DNA from: an uncultured Veillonella sp.
GTDB taxonomy: Bacteria > Bacillota > Negativicutes > Veillonellales > Veillonellaceae
Direction of reading: 5' to 3'
Assembly (NCBI GenBank): GCA_900538355.1
Contig: UPXS01000003.1
Coordinates: 1-64,000 of the forward strand
DNA length: 64,000 bases
Positions 42,699 through 51,582 of the stretch are shown in pieces. The notes below the pieces were generated by a model, which saw only the letters and a program-made list of their open reading frames with translations, was not told the DNA's origin and did no database searches. Each line of letters begins with the position of its first letter. Position 1 is the first letter of the stretch. The position numbers and the translations under genes are program-made.

Positions 42699-43076
42699 GT
42701 GTATGTGTTGAAGGAGCAAGGTGCTAAGGAACAAGGTTGTTATAACTACTTAAAAGATATAATGCGTATAGAGGAGTTCAGAAATAAAACTAGTAAATTT
42801 ATTGAAGGTTATACTATTAAGATAACTAGTGAGTTGTCTTATTTGAAGCCTCCCATAAAAGCAAATTGTATATACGCTGAATTTTCTATTAATGATGGTT
42901 CTATTAAAACTGGATGCATGAATTGGTCCGATAATACAGGAGAAGGATCAATGCGTGGAATGGAAGCACCTATAGTATTAACTGGGATATATCCTATAAA
43001 TTGGAAAGAATATTCTAAAGTTGATGATACTAATAGTGGTACTTTTATGTATCTTGTAAATAGGATAAGTAAATAA
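42699..43076 (+). CDS. Uncharacterised small protein, start uncertain
   Basis: Not recognised. The open frame from GTG 42699 gives 125 residues; ATG 42762 is an alternative. Neither has a clear ribosome site, so it may be the tail of a decayed gene. The sequence is mostly beta by appearance ('IKANCIYAEFSINDGSIKTGCMNWSD', 'MEAPIVLTGIYPINW'). No signal peptide or motif. It lies between the SOS-box region and a flavin-reductase-like gene 16 bases downstream. Confidence 0.45.
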   Translation: MYVLKEQGAKEQGCYNYLKDIMRIEEFRNKTSKFIEGYTIKITSELSYLKPPIKANCIYAEFSINDGSIKTGCMNWSDNTGEGSMRGMEAPIVLTGIYPINWKEYSKVDDTNSGTFMYLVNRISK

Positions 43077-43092
43077 AATTAGGAGATATATT

Positions 43093-43572
43093 ATGTTTAA
43101 ACCTATTCGTAATAAAATAAATGAAATAGACCATAGTGCTGCAGAAGCTTTATTACAATCTAATCGTCGAGGTATTTTAGCCATGAACGGCGATAATGGG
43201 TACCCTTATGCTATTCCTATTAATTATTTTTATGATTGCGATAAGAAGAAAATTTATTTTCATGGAGCTAAAGCTGGTCATAAAGTAGAGGCATTGAGAA
43301 CTTCAGATAAGGTATGTTTTACTGTATATGGTAATGAGCGTATTGATGAATCTGAATCCTGGGCGCCGTATGTACAAAGTGTAGTCGTATTTGGAAGATG
43401 TCGTTTGCTAGAGGCAGGTTCAGAATCTATAGATCGATTGAAAGAATTTGCTATGAAATATTATCCTAGTGAGCAGCTTGTAGATAAAAATATTACTCAT
43501 GCTGGTAGAGCAGTTCAAATGTTTGAAATTACCATTGAACATATGAGTGGTAAACAAGTACAAGAGAAATAA
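43093..43572 (+). CDS. Pyridoxamine 5'-phosphate oxidase-fold flavoprotein (NimA-like)
   Basis: Split-barrel FMN protein of the PNPOx-like/NimA type, 159 residues. Typical features are 'RGILAMNGDNGYPYAIPINYFYD', 'IYFHGAKAGHKVEALR', 'DKVCFTVYGNE' and 'SVVVFGRCRLLE'. Relatives include 5-nitroimidazole reductases and general flavin reductases; the substrate here is unknown. ATG 43093 follows an AGGAGAT site. The second copy of the hairpin repeat closes the gene. Confidence 0.85.
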   Translation: MFKPIRNKINEIDHSAAEALLQSNRRGILAMNGDNGYPYAIPINYFYDCDKKKIYFHGAKAGHKVEALRTSDKVCFTVYGNERIDESESWAPYVQSVVVFGRCRLLEAGSESIDRLKEFAMKYYPSEQLVDKNITHAGRAVQMFEITIEHMSGKQVQEK

Positions 43573-43578
43573 TGGATT

Positions 43579-43606
43579 AGCCCTTCGCTTATGCGAAGGG
43601 CTTTTA
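43579..43606 (+). terminator. Hairpin repeat, copy 2
   Basis: AGCCCTTCGC-TTAT-GCGAAGGGCT followed by TTTAC. The flank ACTATACACTCATACTTATAA resembles that of copy 3 at 46825 and, less closely, copy 1. Confidence 0.85.
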
Positions 43607-43685
43607 CTATACACTCATACTTATAAATGTAATATAATGTAATTAGTGATAATCATTTTAAATATATAGTTCATGGGAGAGTGAC

Positions 43686-44747
43686 ATGATACAGTTAAAA
43701 GATTTAGGTACATTTGAATCAGTGCCTCATATCGTAACAGATATTGTAACAGGAAATATTAGCGCTTTAGAAAATGCATTAGCCAATGGTTGGGATATTA
43801 ATATACCTATAGAAATTGGTGAGTATAGTGAGCATACACCTTTAGAATTAGCTCTTGTTATGTGTTGCTTGCCAAGTATTCAATGGTTAGTGGAGAATGG
43901 CGCTGATCTTAATGATGAAGAAAATCCAAGTTTCTTATTAGCTGTACGGTATGGTAATAAAGAGATTATCGACTATGTTGTGACTCATGGTGCTAATGTT
44001 CACGCCTTGAACCGTGTGAAAGTAGATGCCTTTCAAGCTGCCTTATATGGCAAGAAATATAATCACTTACAGATTATTCATGACTTAGGCCATACTGTAC
44101 AGAAGTATGGCGGTAAAGCTTTCAGAAATGCTATTACAGATAGAAATTATGAGGTTCTAGATTTCTTTATTCGTAATGGTGTAGATATTAACTACAACAA
44201 GCCTGATTCTGTGTATCCCTTTAAGCCAACCCCGTTGTGTGTAGCAGCACGGTATGTGGATTTAAAGATGTGTAAGTATTTGGTAGAACATTGCGCTGAT
44301 GTGACCATCACAGAAAAGGATGGTATGCGTCCCTATAGTATTGCTATTGAAAAAGGCGATATGGAAATGGCTGAGTATTTTAAATTTTTAGAGCCTGCTG
44401 AGTTCCATGATATACAAAATAAAATGGATCAATTAAAGCCATTTAAACTACCAAAGGCGTTAGTATCGTTTTTAGAGGGAGATACTCTCTATTTTGAATT
44501 GCCAGACTCTGATTTTATATCTATAGAGTTCTTCTCACTTACTGATACGATTCCATTTAAATTAGGTCGTCGTAATGTATTACGTTTATCTAAAGAACTA
44601 GGTGAGTATAATGAATGGCAAATTGTGTGGGACCCTAAGTCTAAAAAGATTTCTTGTTATGATATAGAACATCAAGAACTGCGAGAGCTTTGTAAATTTG
44701 ATGAGTTTATGTCCGATATGGCAGGTCAATTAGAAACCTTGTTTTAG
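43686..44747 (+). CDS. Ankyrin-repeat protein
   Basis: A 353-residue cytoplasmic protein with about five ankyrin repeats over residues 25-230 ('HTPLELALVMCCLPSIQWLVENGADLND', 'PTPLCVAARYVDLKMCKYLVEHCADV'). The C-terminal ~110 residues are of unknown type ('LEGDTLYFELPDSDFISIEFF', 'NEWQIVWDPKSKKIS'). Ankyrin repeats mediate protein binding. In accessory regions like this they often belong to immunity or effector-partner proteins. GGGAGAG precedes ATG 43686, and the next gene starts 28 bases after the stop. Confidence 0.85.
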   Translation: MIQLKDLGTFESVPHIVTDIVTGNISALENALANGWDINIPIEIGEYSEHTPLELALVMCCLPSIQWLVENGADLNDEENPSFLLAVRYGNKEIIDYVVTHGANVHALNRVKVDAFQAALYGKKYNHLQIIHDLGHTVQKYGGKAFRNAITDRNYEVLDFFIRNGVDINYNKPDSVYPFKPTPLCVAARYVDLKMCKYLVEHCADVTITEKDGMRPYSIAIEKGDMEMAEYFKFLEPAEFHDIQNKMDQLKPFKLPKALVSFLEGDTLYFELPDSDFISIEFFSLTDTIPFKLGRRNVLRLSKELGEYNEWQIVWDPKSKKISCYDIEHQELRELCKFDEFMSDMAGQLETLF

Positions 44748-44775
44748 GTTATATCGTAAAGGAGAGGCAATACAT

Positions 44776-45195
44776 ATGACAGATACATTTGAGAAAACAT
44801 ATACGGATTGGTCCATTGATGTAGGCACCTATAAATATGAAGGTATTACACTGAATGAAGTTGAACAAAATCTATATGCTATTCAGGATCAAGAGCAAGA
44901 TTTTGTGATTGTATCCCCATCAACTGTAATTTCAATAGATAAGAAACAGTATAACTTTGTACAAGTTTGCTGTGATGAAGATACCGATTTATTACATATA
45001 GAGCTTAGTGTAACTAATGATGGTGAGCAGGGGGCCATTATATACGGTAAAAATGAGTTAGGCCCTCAAGAGGTATTTCAAATAATAGAAGGTTTTATTA
45101 CTCATCATAAGGTGCCATCATTAGATGATTGGGAAATCGTGTTAGATTTAAGACCGAAGATGGAAAGCTATGTAAAGGGGACAAACGATGACTGA
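44776..45195 (+). CDS. Uncharacterised 139-residue acidic protein
   Basis: Not recognised. Acidic, soluble, with no signal or membrane segment. It begins 'MTDTFEKTYTDWSIDVGTYKYEG' and contains 'DFVIVSPSTVISIDKKQYNFVQVCCDEDTDLLHIE', likely beta strands. It follows the ankyrin gene by 28 bases with AAAGGAGAGG and is presumably in the same operon. The size suits an immunity-type protein, which is only a guess. Confidence 0.65.
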   Translation: MTDTFEKTYTDWSIDVGTYKYEGITLNEVEQNLYAIQDQEQDFVIVSPSTVISIDKKQYNFVQVCCDEDTDLLHIELSVTNDGEQGAIIYGKNELGPQEVFQIIEGFITHHKVPSLDDWEIVLDLRPKMESYVKGTNDD

Positions 45196-45305
45196 TCCTG
45201 CAATATATTTTAGGATAATGAATTCAAAGATTTACATTACTTTGCCATAATGGATGATATATTTTCTAAAAATTAAGTTACTACAAATAGTATACGGAGC
45301 CCATT

Positions 45306-45764
45306 ATGTTATATTCACCGAATAACCTTTTGTATAAGTATATTTGCTATCGATTTAGACGGATTCAGATAGAATGTAATATGGTATACGATGTAACACC
45401 AGAGGAGGAAGACGAGATTTGTCGTAATCTGTTAAAACAGAGAGCGAAGATATTGATTCCTGTTGGCATATTATATTGTTTAATCTTTGCTGTAAGTTTC
45501 GTCTGGCTATTAGGAACAAGTGAAGAATTAAACCCGCTAATGCAATGGGAGATAAAAGTCTTTGACTATGTCACACCCATTTTAAATAATATCGATTTTA
45601 AGTGGTATGCATATTCACTTGACCTATTACGAGTAGCAGTTATTTTAGCCCCTATAGGGATTATAAATGTATCTCCTTATATTATTTTTTCCTATATTGT
45701 TGATACCATTTTGATACGGCGTGAGGTAAAAGCTTTAATACAAACCTATTCAAAAAATGAGTAA
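45306..45764 (+). CDS. Small membrane protein with two hydrophobic segments
   Basis: Not recognised. The 152 residues have hydrophobic segments at about 49-70 and 107-135, separated by a ~35-residue loop. An acidic stretch (TPEEEDEICRNLL) precedes the first. GGAG lies before ATG 45306. A start at residue 26 (MVYDVTPEEED) is possible but has no ribosome site. It probably lies in the inner membrane. It sits among immunity-like genes. Confidence 0.6.
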   Translation: MLYSPNNLLYKYICYRFRRIQIECNMVYDVTPEEEDEICRNLLKQRAKILIPVGILYCLIFAVSFVWLLGTSEELNPLMQWEIKVFDYVTPILNNIDFKWYAYSLDLLRVAVILAPIGIINVSPYIIFSYIVDTILIRREVKALIQTYSKNE

Positions 45765-45807
45765 CTATATATCTAGATTATACTGATTTAAACTAGGAGA
45801 GAGTATT

Positions 45808-46803
45808 ATGAGTAATCTAAAAGACTTTGATTGGACCGGATTTTGGAATGATTGTGATTATGCATTTGAATCTTATATAGGTAAACCTGTTACAGATAAG
45901 GATATTAAGGATGCTGAAGCTGAGCTAGGCTATACATTACCTGCAGCATATATTGAATTACTTAAGAATCATAATGGCGGTGTATTGAATAAGAACTGCT
46001 TTATTAATAATGAGGGCGATTGTGTATATGTAACAGGCATATATGGCCTCGATAGAGATAAAAAGCATTCTATCTTTGGCCAATTCGGCAACGAGTTTTG
46101 GATTTCGAAATGGAAATACCCTCCTATAGGTGTTGTTGTAGCCGATACGATTTCAGGTGGTCACGATATGATTTTCCTCGATTATCGTGAGTGTGGTCCT
46201 ACCGGTGAGCCTAAGGTAGTACGTGTTGACCAAGAAGGTGATTACTCAATTACACTGTTAGCAGATAACTTTGGTGACTTTATTAAGAACTTATATATCA
46301 GTATTGAAGAAATCACGGATGAAGAGTTTCAATCTTTAAGTGATGAGGATAAGGTAAAACTTATTAATGAACAAGAGGATCTAGATATTGATCGTGCTAT
46401 GGAGCTGTTAACTAATATAGGCATCGATAATTTATCGCCAATCTTGCTAAGCACCTTAGGGCGTATGTATAACAATAATGGTCGACCAGAAGAGGCTATT
46501 GAGTTATTTAATCGTATAGATGAGGAACATCGTGATTGGTCTTGGTATTATCGGTGTGGCTATGCTCATGCGTCTTTAGCATGTGGTGAAAGCTACGAAT
46601 CCGAACATGTACAGAAAGCTTTACAGTTAATAGAAACGGCCATGAAAATGACAAAAGAAGAACACTTAGATAAACAACTTGGTTGGTGTTGTGAAGTTGT
46701 AAAATATCTATTAACTCAAATTAAGCCAAAAGAGTACAAGACGGATTATCCTGTGATATTTGAAGTTATTGAGAAATTCTTTGATAAGAAAAATAGTAAA
46801 TAA
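45808..46803 (+). CDS. SMI1/KNR4-domain protein with TPR-like C-terminal module
   Basis: Two-part protein of 331 residues. Residues 27-150 form a SMI1/KNR4 (SUKH) domain: 'PVTDKDIKDAEAELGYTLPAAYIELLKNHNGG', and later 'PPIGVVVADTISGGHDMIFLDYR'. SUKH domains are the commonest immunity fold of bacterial polymorphic toxins. Residues 176-316 carry a helical TPR-like module ('LSTLGRMYNNNGRPEEAIELFNRIDEEHRDWSWYYRCGYAHASL') that recurs at the start of the protein at 48210. AGGAGAG precedes ATG 45808. Closed by the third hairpin repeat. Confidence 0.85.
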   Translation: MSNLKDFDWTGFWNDCDYAFESYIGKPVTDKDIKDAEAELGYTLPAAYIELLKNHNGGVLNKNCFINNEGDCVYVTGIYGLDRDKKHSIFGQFGNEFWISKWKYPPIGVVVADTISGGHDMIFLDYRECGPTGEPKVVRVDQEGDYSITLLADNFGDFIKNLYISIEEITDEEFQSLSDEDKVKLINEQEDLDIDRAMELLTNIGIDNLSPILLSTLGRMYNNNGRPEEAIELFNRIDEEHRDWSWYYRCGYAHASLACGESYESEHVQKALQLIETAMKMTKEEHLDKQLGWCCEVVKYLLTQIKPKEYKTDYPVIFEVIEKFFDKKNSK

Positions 46804-46824
46804 TTAATAGAGCAACAATAGCTC

Positions 46825-46853
46825 AGCCCTTCGCTTATGCGAAGGGCACTTAC
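46825..46853 (+). terminator. Hairpin repeat, copy 3
   Basis: CAGCCCTTCGC-TTAT-GCGAAGGGC, but followed by ACTTAC instead of a T-run, so probably a weak terminator. The flank resembles copy 2. Confidence 0.75.
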
Positions 46854-47007
46854 TATACACGCAAACTTATAACAGTAATAAAATACATTAAATTATTGTA
46901 CTTTTGTGCTTTTGGCTACGTTATTTTATATAGCCTTCGTGTAAAATATTGAGAAAGTATTTTAGTGATTTTGAAATCAAAGCATTGTGATGAGCGAGAG
47001 GCTGCCT

Positions 47008-47373
47008 ATGAGTGAAAATGAACTCGTATATAATGAGAGATATTGTGATTATAGACTTCTTTATGAAGGCTTAGAATTCTGTTGGGATGAGAAACCATCA
47101 GGTGATTATTTAGATACTGTAAAAGTTCTTGCCAAAAATTACCATAAAAATATTGATAAGATTGCTGCTTTTATGCTTGAAGACATTCGAGAAATGTATG
47201 ATGAATCTATTACTATAGATGATGTGAAAGAACGGATCGGTATCCCTCAAATTGATCCAGAGCTAGGTACTGTAACCTATTGTGAACAAACCTTTGATCA
47301 TACGCATATATTTTGCTTTGAATTTTGGGACGATGAGTTTGAAGATTTAAATTACTTTGCTATTGATGGCTGA
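47008..47373 (+). CDS. Uncharacterised protein, DUF2262-like
   Basis: A 121-residue acidic protein. The layout 'DTVKVLAKNYHKNIDKIAAFMLEDIREMYDESITIDDVKERIG' then 'FCFEFWDDEFEDLNYFAIDG' recalls DUF2262 proteins, which are common near immunity genes; I am only moderately sure. I start it at ATG 47008, since GAGAGG lies six bases ahead. Frames from 46987 and 46990 include that ribosome site. No signal or membrane segment. Confidence 0.6.
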   Translation: MSENELVYNERYCDYRLLYEGLEFCWDEKPSGDYLDTVKVLAKNYHKNIDKIAAFMLEDIREMYDESITIDDVKERIGIPQIDPELGTVTYCEQTFDHTHIFCFEFWDDEFEDLNYFAIDG

Positions 47374-47492
47374 TATATTGCCATAAAAATGGCAAAACAG
47401 CTACTTTAGATACATAGATTAGTTTGGTGTTGTGAAGTAGTAGAGTACTATTAACCTCTATTAGTTCAAAGGATGACAAGGAGGATTATCCT

Positions 47493-48071
47493 ATGATTTT
47501 TGATACGATTAAAAAGCTGTTTAACAAGGATGAGAATACTGAGCAGATTGAATATCTCGGTACTGATAAAGATGGTAATAAAATATATGAAGGTTACTAT
47601 CATGAGTTTAAGGGAATTCCTTGGGTTTTCAATAAAACTACTTATACTAGAGAAGAGTTTCTTAAGGCGTTTTATGAATGCTTAGAAGAGCATAATGTTA
47701 ATCGTGATAATTTACCGCCATTAGTAGAGCCTGAGATTCTTGTAAGCTATGAAGCATGGATTGAAAGTAAAAGTCAGCTTCATCCTAATGAATACTTGTA
47801 CGAAGACGATGAATTAGAAGAATACGATAAAGAAGATGGTATGTGGCAAGTTGAAATCTATGCTCGCCTAAAAGCAGATAATGGCCAGTACTTTACTACT
47901 GAAGAGCTTCTTTTCAAGCTACATAACTTAATGGCCAATAAAGAACTCGGTGATCATGTATTCTTTGAAAATCTAGCCTATGATGACCATGAATTCGATG
48001 CTGACGATGCCGACGATGTTTCTGATGATGATGAAGGTACTCCTGTATTTGTCGTATGGCTTGGTAGCTAG
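47493..48071 (+). CDS. Uncharacterised highly acidic protein
   Basis: Not recognised. 192 residues with an Asp/Glu-rich middle (EDDELEEYDKEDG) and a very acidic end (DADDADDVSDDDEGTPVFVVWLGS). No signal or membrane segment. AAGGAGG is placed well before ATG 47493. High acidity is common in inhibitors of nucleic-acid-binding toxins, but nothing here proves that role. It lies in the same unit as the DUF2262-like gene. Confidence 0.65.
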   Translation: MIFDTIKKLFNKDENTEQIEYLGTDKDGNKIYEGYYHEFKGIPWVFNKTTYTREEFLKAFYECLEEHNVNRDNLPPLVEPEILVSYEAWIESKSQLHPNEYLYEDDELEEYDKEDGMWQVEIYARLKADNGQYFTTEELLFKLHNLMANKELGDHVFFENLAYDDHEFDADDADDVSDDDEGTPVFVVWLGS

Positions 48072-48209
48072 TAAATAGCTGTTTTGTTATAAACTATTAT
48101 TTTAAAATTAGTCAGTTATTGTTTTGTGATTATTATTTTGTGTTGTTTGTTATTATTATGATAAGATGAGTTCATATACATATTAATGATATGAGGGGAA
48201 GTGTATTGT

Positions 48210-49226
48210 ATGTCTATGAGTGTTGAGCAATTTTTATCTTTGTCTGATGCTGAACAGTTACAAACTATTAAAGATCTTAATGATATCGGTCAAGAGGAAA
48301 TCATTATCGATGTATTGACGGGGGTTGGCATCGATAACTTATCTGTACCTTTATTAGGCGAGCTTGGTAGAGCCTATAACAATAACGATAAACCAGAAGA
48401 AGCTATTAAAGTATTTAAGACCATCGATACAGAACATAGAGATGCAGTGTGGCATTATCGCTGTGCGTACTCCCATGGATCTATTGCTTCTACTAATCAT
48501 GAGGCTTATACATCAGAGAATATGCAACAGATGTTAGCTTTAGTAGATAATGGTGTACGATTAGCGACTAAAGAAGGTCGCAATGATATAAAGGAATACT
48601 GCTTTGAAGTCATGGATATGTGCCGTTTACAAATGGATTTTGAAAAATGTGAAGTTGACTATCCTGATTTATGCTTAAACTATAGCAAGTATATAGCAGA
48701 GAAAAAGAAGAAAAGAGAAGGTGTACCTCGTCAACGAACTATCACTGTAGAAGAAATTTTAGCTACAGATGATATGTGGACTATAAATGAGCCTGCCTAT
48801 TGGACTATCAATATTTATGGTTCGTATGATAACTATTTAGAATCTGCAAAAGGGTTCACCGTAGAGCAAAGATATCTTAACGCTATATGCTGGTATTTCG
48901 CTGAGGTTAATAATGGTGGGCATCATCAGTTCTTCTATAACTCTACAGGCATTGTATGGGAAGATGCTCTTGCAGGGTTACGCCTCTTCAAGATGGATAT
49001 ACTAGCAGATAATTTACAATCCGTAATCGATTACTTTGGCGGTTCTGTTCCATTTAATAGAGAAGAACGATGGACCATTTTAAAAGAATGGGACGATGAG
49101 GTATTTGATTTTCTAGATGGAAAAGATGATGTAGTCTATGAATATGAAGGAATCTTTGAAGATGTATTTGTACATGAACATCCAGAGTTATTTGTATTTG
49201 ATGGAACCTATACAGTCTCAGAATAA
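48210..49226 (+). CDS. TPR-like module fused to a DUF4375-like domain
   Basis: 338 residues in two parts. Residues 10-150 repeat the helical module of the SMI1/KNR4 protein at 45808 ('IDNLSVPLLGELGRAYNNNDKPEEAIKVFKTIDTEHRD'). Residues 190-330 look like DUF4375 (DMP19-like), with 'RYLNAICWYFAEVNNGGHHQFFYNSTG'. This domain is frequent in orphan immunity-type loci. ATG 48210 has GAGGGGAAG ahead of it; GTG 48201 lies within that site. The two proteins share one module and swap the partner domain. Confidence 0.8.
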   Translation: MSMSVEQFLSLSDAEQLQTIKDLNDIGQEEIIIDVLTGVGIDNLSVPLLGELGRAYNNNDKPEEAIKVFKTIDTEHRDAVWHYRCAYSHGSIASTNHEAYTSENMQQMLALVDNGVRLATKEGRNDIKEYCFEVMDMCRLQMDFEKCEVDYPDLCLNYSKYIAEKKKKREGVPRQRTITVEEILATDDMWTINEPAYWTINIYGSYDNYLESAKGFTVEQRYLNAICWYFAEVNNGGHHQFFYNSTGIVWEDALAGLRLFKMDILADNLQSVIDYFGGSVPFNREERWTILKEWDDEVFDFLDGKDDVVYEYEGIFEDVFVHEHPELFVFDGTYTVSE

Positions 49227-49304
49227 GATTGGTGTATAATTAACACATATATAGTTGCTTTCACTATGATGTTTACTTTCACCAAATTATATTAGAGGTA
49301 CTAC

Positions 49305-49790
49305 ATGTTAGATAAACAAGGCGTATATGATTGCCTACGTGACCATCATATCGATTTTGAAATTACGGATCACGCACCGCTATTTAGTATGGATGATAAG
49401 CCCAATGTAGAGTTGCCATATCCTGAGTGGGATGCAAAGAATTTATTCATTCGAGACCATAAACGTGAACATTATTATTTGATTACCGTTCGTGGTTCCA
49501 AGCGTGTGGATCTAAAACAGTTCCGTAAGGATCATAAGCTTAAAAAGATTTCCTTTGGTTCTGAAGAAGAGCTATGGGATATTTTGAAGATTAAACCAGG
49601 TCACGTGTCTCCATTTTGTTTGCTCCACGATGAAGACCGTAAGGTAAATTACTACATTGATGCGGATTATAAAGATAATCTAATTGGTATACATCCTAAT
49701 CAAAATGATGCTACCGTATGGCTACAGGGAAAAGACTTAGTTAAACTTATTGAAGAACATGGTACAATAGTAGAATATATTACATTGTAA
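49305..49790 (+). CDS. YbaK/ProXp-ala-type aminoacyl-tRNA deacylase
   Basis: 161-residue free-standing editing domain of the YbaK/ProX family, which removes wrong amino acids (typically Ala) from tRNA-Pro. Typical features are the N-terminal 'YDCLRDHHIDFEITDHAPLFSM', then 'KNLFIRDHKREHYYLITVRGSKRVDLKQF', then 'GHVSPFCLLHDEDRKVNYYID'. It acts in the cytoplasm. GAGG lies ahead of ATG 49305. The exported protein gene follows by 21 bases, a likely two-gene unit. Confidence 0.85.
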   Translation: MLDKQGVYDCLRDHHIDFEITDHAPLFSMDDKPNVELPYPEWDAKNLFIRDHKREHYYLITVRGSKRVDLKQFRKDHKLKKISFGSEEELWDILKIKPGHVSPFCLLHDEDRKVNYYIDADYKDNLIGIHPNQNDATVWLQGKDLVKLIEEHGTIVEYITL

Positions 49791-49811
49791 TTTAGTCGAA
49801 CTGGAGCATGT

Positions 49812-50579
49812 ATGAATAGAAAATTATTAAAACGTATTCTTGTAACCTCTGCGATTGCTGTATTAGGTGTTAGTACATCCTTTGCGGCACTTGTTATGGA
49901 ACGTGATGAAGGTTTAGACACAGCACCTAGTGTAGGCATGTATCACTATCAAGTTCCTACAGAGTTACAGGGCACATATAACAGTGCAGGTGTTGCCAAT
50001 CTAACAGCATCTATGGAGAAAGAACCTAATACATTATCTATGAATGTAGCGCATGTAAAAGGTAATCCATCTGAGTCTTATGTAGTAGAGATTTATAAAG
50101 ATTTAGCTGCTATTGAAACACATCGCAAATCCGAACATTATCAAGCCTTTGTTAATGAAGTAGGTTCTAAATTAACAAATCGTAAAATGTACGACGTACA
50201 GTCTGTACTATTGTTTGAGAAGAAAGATGCTTTATCTATTGTCAATGATGGTAAAGCAGTAGTGACTTTGACAGAGTTTACTGTTAATAGCAATGATATC
50301 GATACAGTACAACGTCAATATCAACTCGATATTGAACGGGCCGTACGCGATGATGCGGGTTATAAGGCGGGCTATGTGCTTCGCGAAAGAAACCTGAAAA
50401 ATCGTTGGTATGTCATTCAAATCTATAGCGACCAAGCAGCCCTTACAAAACATGTAAATAGCCCAGGCTATCGCTTTATGATGAGTCAAATCCAAGGTAG
50501 TCTACAAAATGTTACCACAAAGGTATTAGATGGGGATATCCTCGTCAACCATGGGGGTCAAGCATTTGTAAGACCTTAA
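49812..50579 (+). CDS. Exported protein with two ABM-like (dimeric alpha-beta barrel) domains
   Basis: 255 residues with a signal peptide ('LLKRILVTSAIAVLGVSTSFA', cut probable after SFA). Two related halves follow, each resembling antibiotic-biosynthesis-monooxygenase folds. The first is about residues 75-145 ('ESYVVEIYKDLAAIETHRKSEHYQAFVNEV'). The second is about 160-235 ('NRWYVIQIYSDQAALTKHVNSPGYRFMMSQI'). It is probably periplasmic. Relatives handle quinones or heme, but the role of exported two-domain forms is unknown. Confidence 0.75.
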   Translation: MNRKLLKRILVTSAIAVLGVSTSFAALVMERDEGLDTAPSVGMYHYQVPTELQGTYNSAGVANLTASMEKEPNTLSMNVAHVKGNPSESYVVEIYKDLAAIETHRKSEHYQAFVNEVGSKLTNRKMYDVQSVLLFEKKDALSIVNDGKAVVTLTEFTVNSNDIDTVQRQYQLDIERAVRDDAGYKAGYVLRERNLKNRWYVIQIYSDQAALTKHVNSPGYRFMMSQIQGSLQNVTTKVLDGDILVNHGGQAFVRP

Positions 50580-50619
50580 AACTGAATATAATATAGTATA
50601 ATATAATCACAGTAAGGTT

Positions 50620-50655
50620 ACTGCTAGCATATACATATGTGCTAGCAGTTTTTTG
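50620..50655 (+). terminator. Terminator after the exported ABM-like gene
   Basis: ACTGCTAGCA stem with TGCTAGCAGT followed by TTTTTG. Confidence 0.9.
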
Positions 50656-50700
50656 TTATATATTAGGTGAACGTATAGTCTATAAAAAAAGGAGTTACAT

Positions 50701-51480
50701 ATGACACAGCAAGAACGGTTACGCTATTTGGTTGAAGGCTTAGTAGCAGAATACAAAGAGAAGCATAACGAACATATAGAGATCCCTATGAATGAAGAAG
50801 AGCAATTTACTCTCTTTAGATCTTTATGTAATATTCGTCCTGCTGGTGGCATGTCTCTTGAATGGATGAAGATAGAGTCTGAATATTTAAATATATTGGC
50901 CCATGAAAAGGGCATCGTAACGATTAGTGATATGGAAGATCGAGAGCCTCAGATCTATTTGTGGCAAGGAGATATTACTCGATTATCTGTAGATGCTATT
51001 GTAAATGCAGCCAATAATAAATTGCTCGGATGTTTTGCTCCAAATCATAAGTGTATCGATAATGAAATCCATACCTTTGCTGGTATAGAGCTTCGCATGG
51101 AATGTGCTAGAATGACTGAGTATATGGAAATGCCTGAAAAAACGGGTGTGGCTCGTATGACCTATGGGTATAATTTGCCCGCAAAGCATGTACTTCATAC
51201 GGTAGGACCTATTATTTATGAAGGTGTAACAGATAAGGAGAAAAATGAACTAGCTTCATGTTATCGGTCATGTTTACAACTAGCCAATGCTTATAACTTA
51301 CACTCCATTGCATTCTGTTGTATTTCTACTGGTGAGTTTAGATTCCCTAATGAAGAAGCAGCACAGATTGCCATAGATACGGTACGAACATATTTAAAAG
51401 AAACAAATAGTAAAATACAAGTGGTATTTAATGTATTTAAAGATATAGATTATGACATCTACAACAAATTATTGGGATAA
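50701..51480 (+). CDS. Zinc-type macrodomain ADP-ribose hydrolase
   Basis: 259-residue macrodomain protein that likely removes ADP-ribose from proteins. The ADP-ribose loop 'QGDITRLSVDAIVNAANNKLLG' is followed by Cys111, His116 and Cys118 ('GCFAPNHKCIDNEIH'), the zinc ligands of the Zn-macro subgroup. The second loop is 'CCISTGEFRFPNEEAAQIA'. An N-terminal helical extension of about 80 residues is normal for this subgroup. Elsewhere these genes pair with SirTM sirtuins and lipoylation genes, but none is seen here. GGAG precedes ATG 50701. Confidence 0.88.
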   Translation: MTQQERLRYLVEGLVAEYKEKHNEHIEIPMNEEEQFTLFRSLCNIRPAGGMSLEWMKIESEYLNILAHEKGIVTISDMEDREPQIYLWQGDITRLSVDAIVNAANNKLLGCFAPNHKCIDNEIHTFAGIELRMECARMTEYMEMPEKTGVARMTYGYNLPAKHVLHTVGPIIYEGVTDKEKNELASCYRSCLQLANAYNLHSIAFCCISTGEFRFPNEEAAQIAIDTVRTYLKETNSKIQVVFNVFKDIDYDIYNKLLG

Positions 51481-51582
51481 ATAATATACTCCTTTTGAAA
51501 TTCATAAAAATACTGTATCATTTAATAATGACATACAAAAGGTTATGAATGATTTGTTAGTTTAAGAAGGAGATAATGTACT

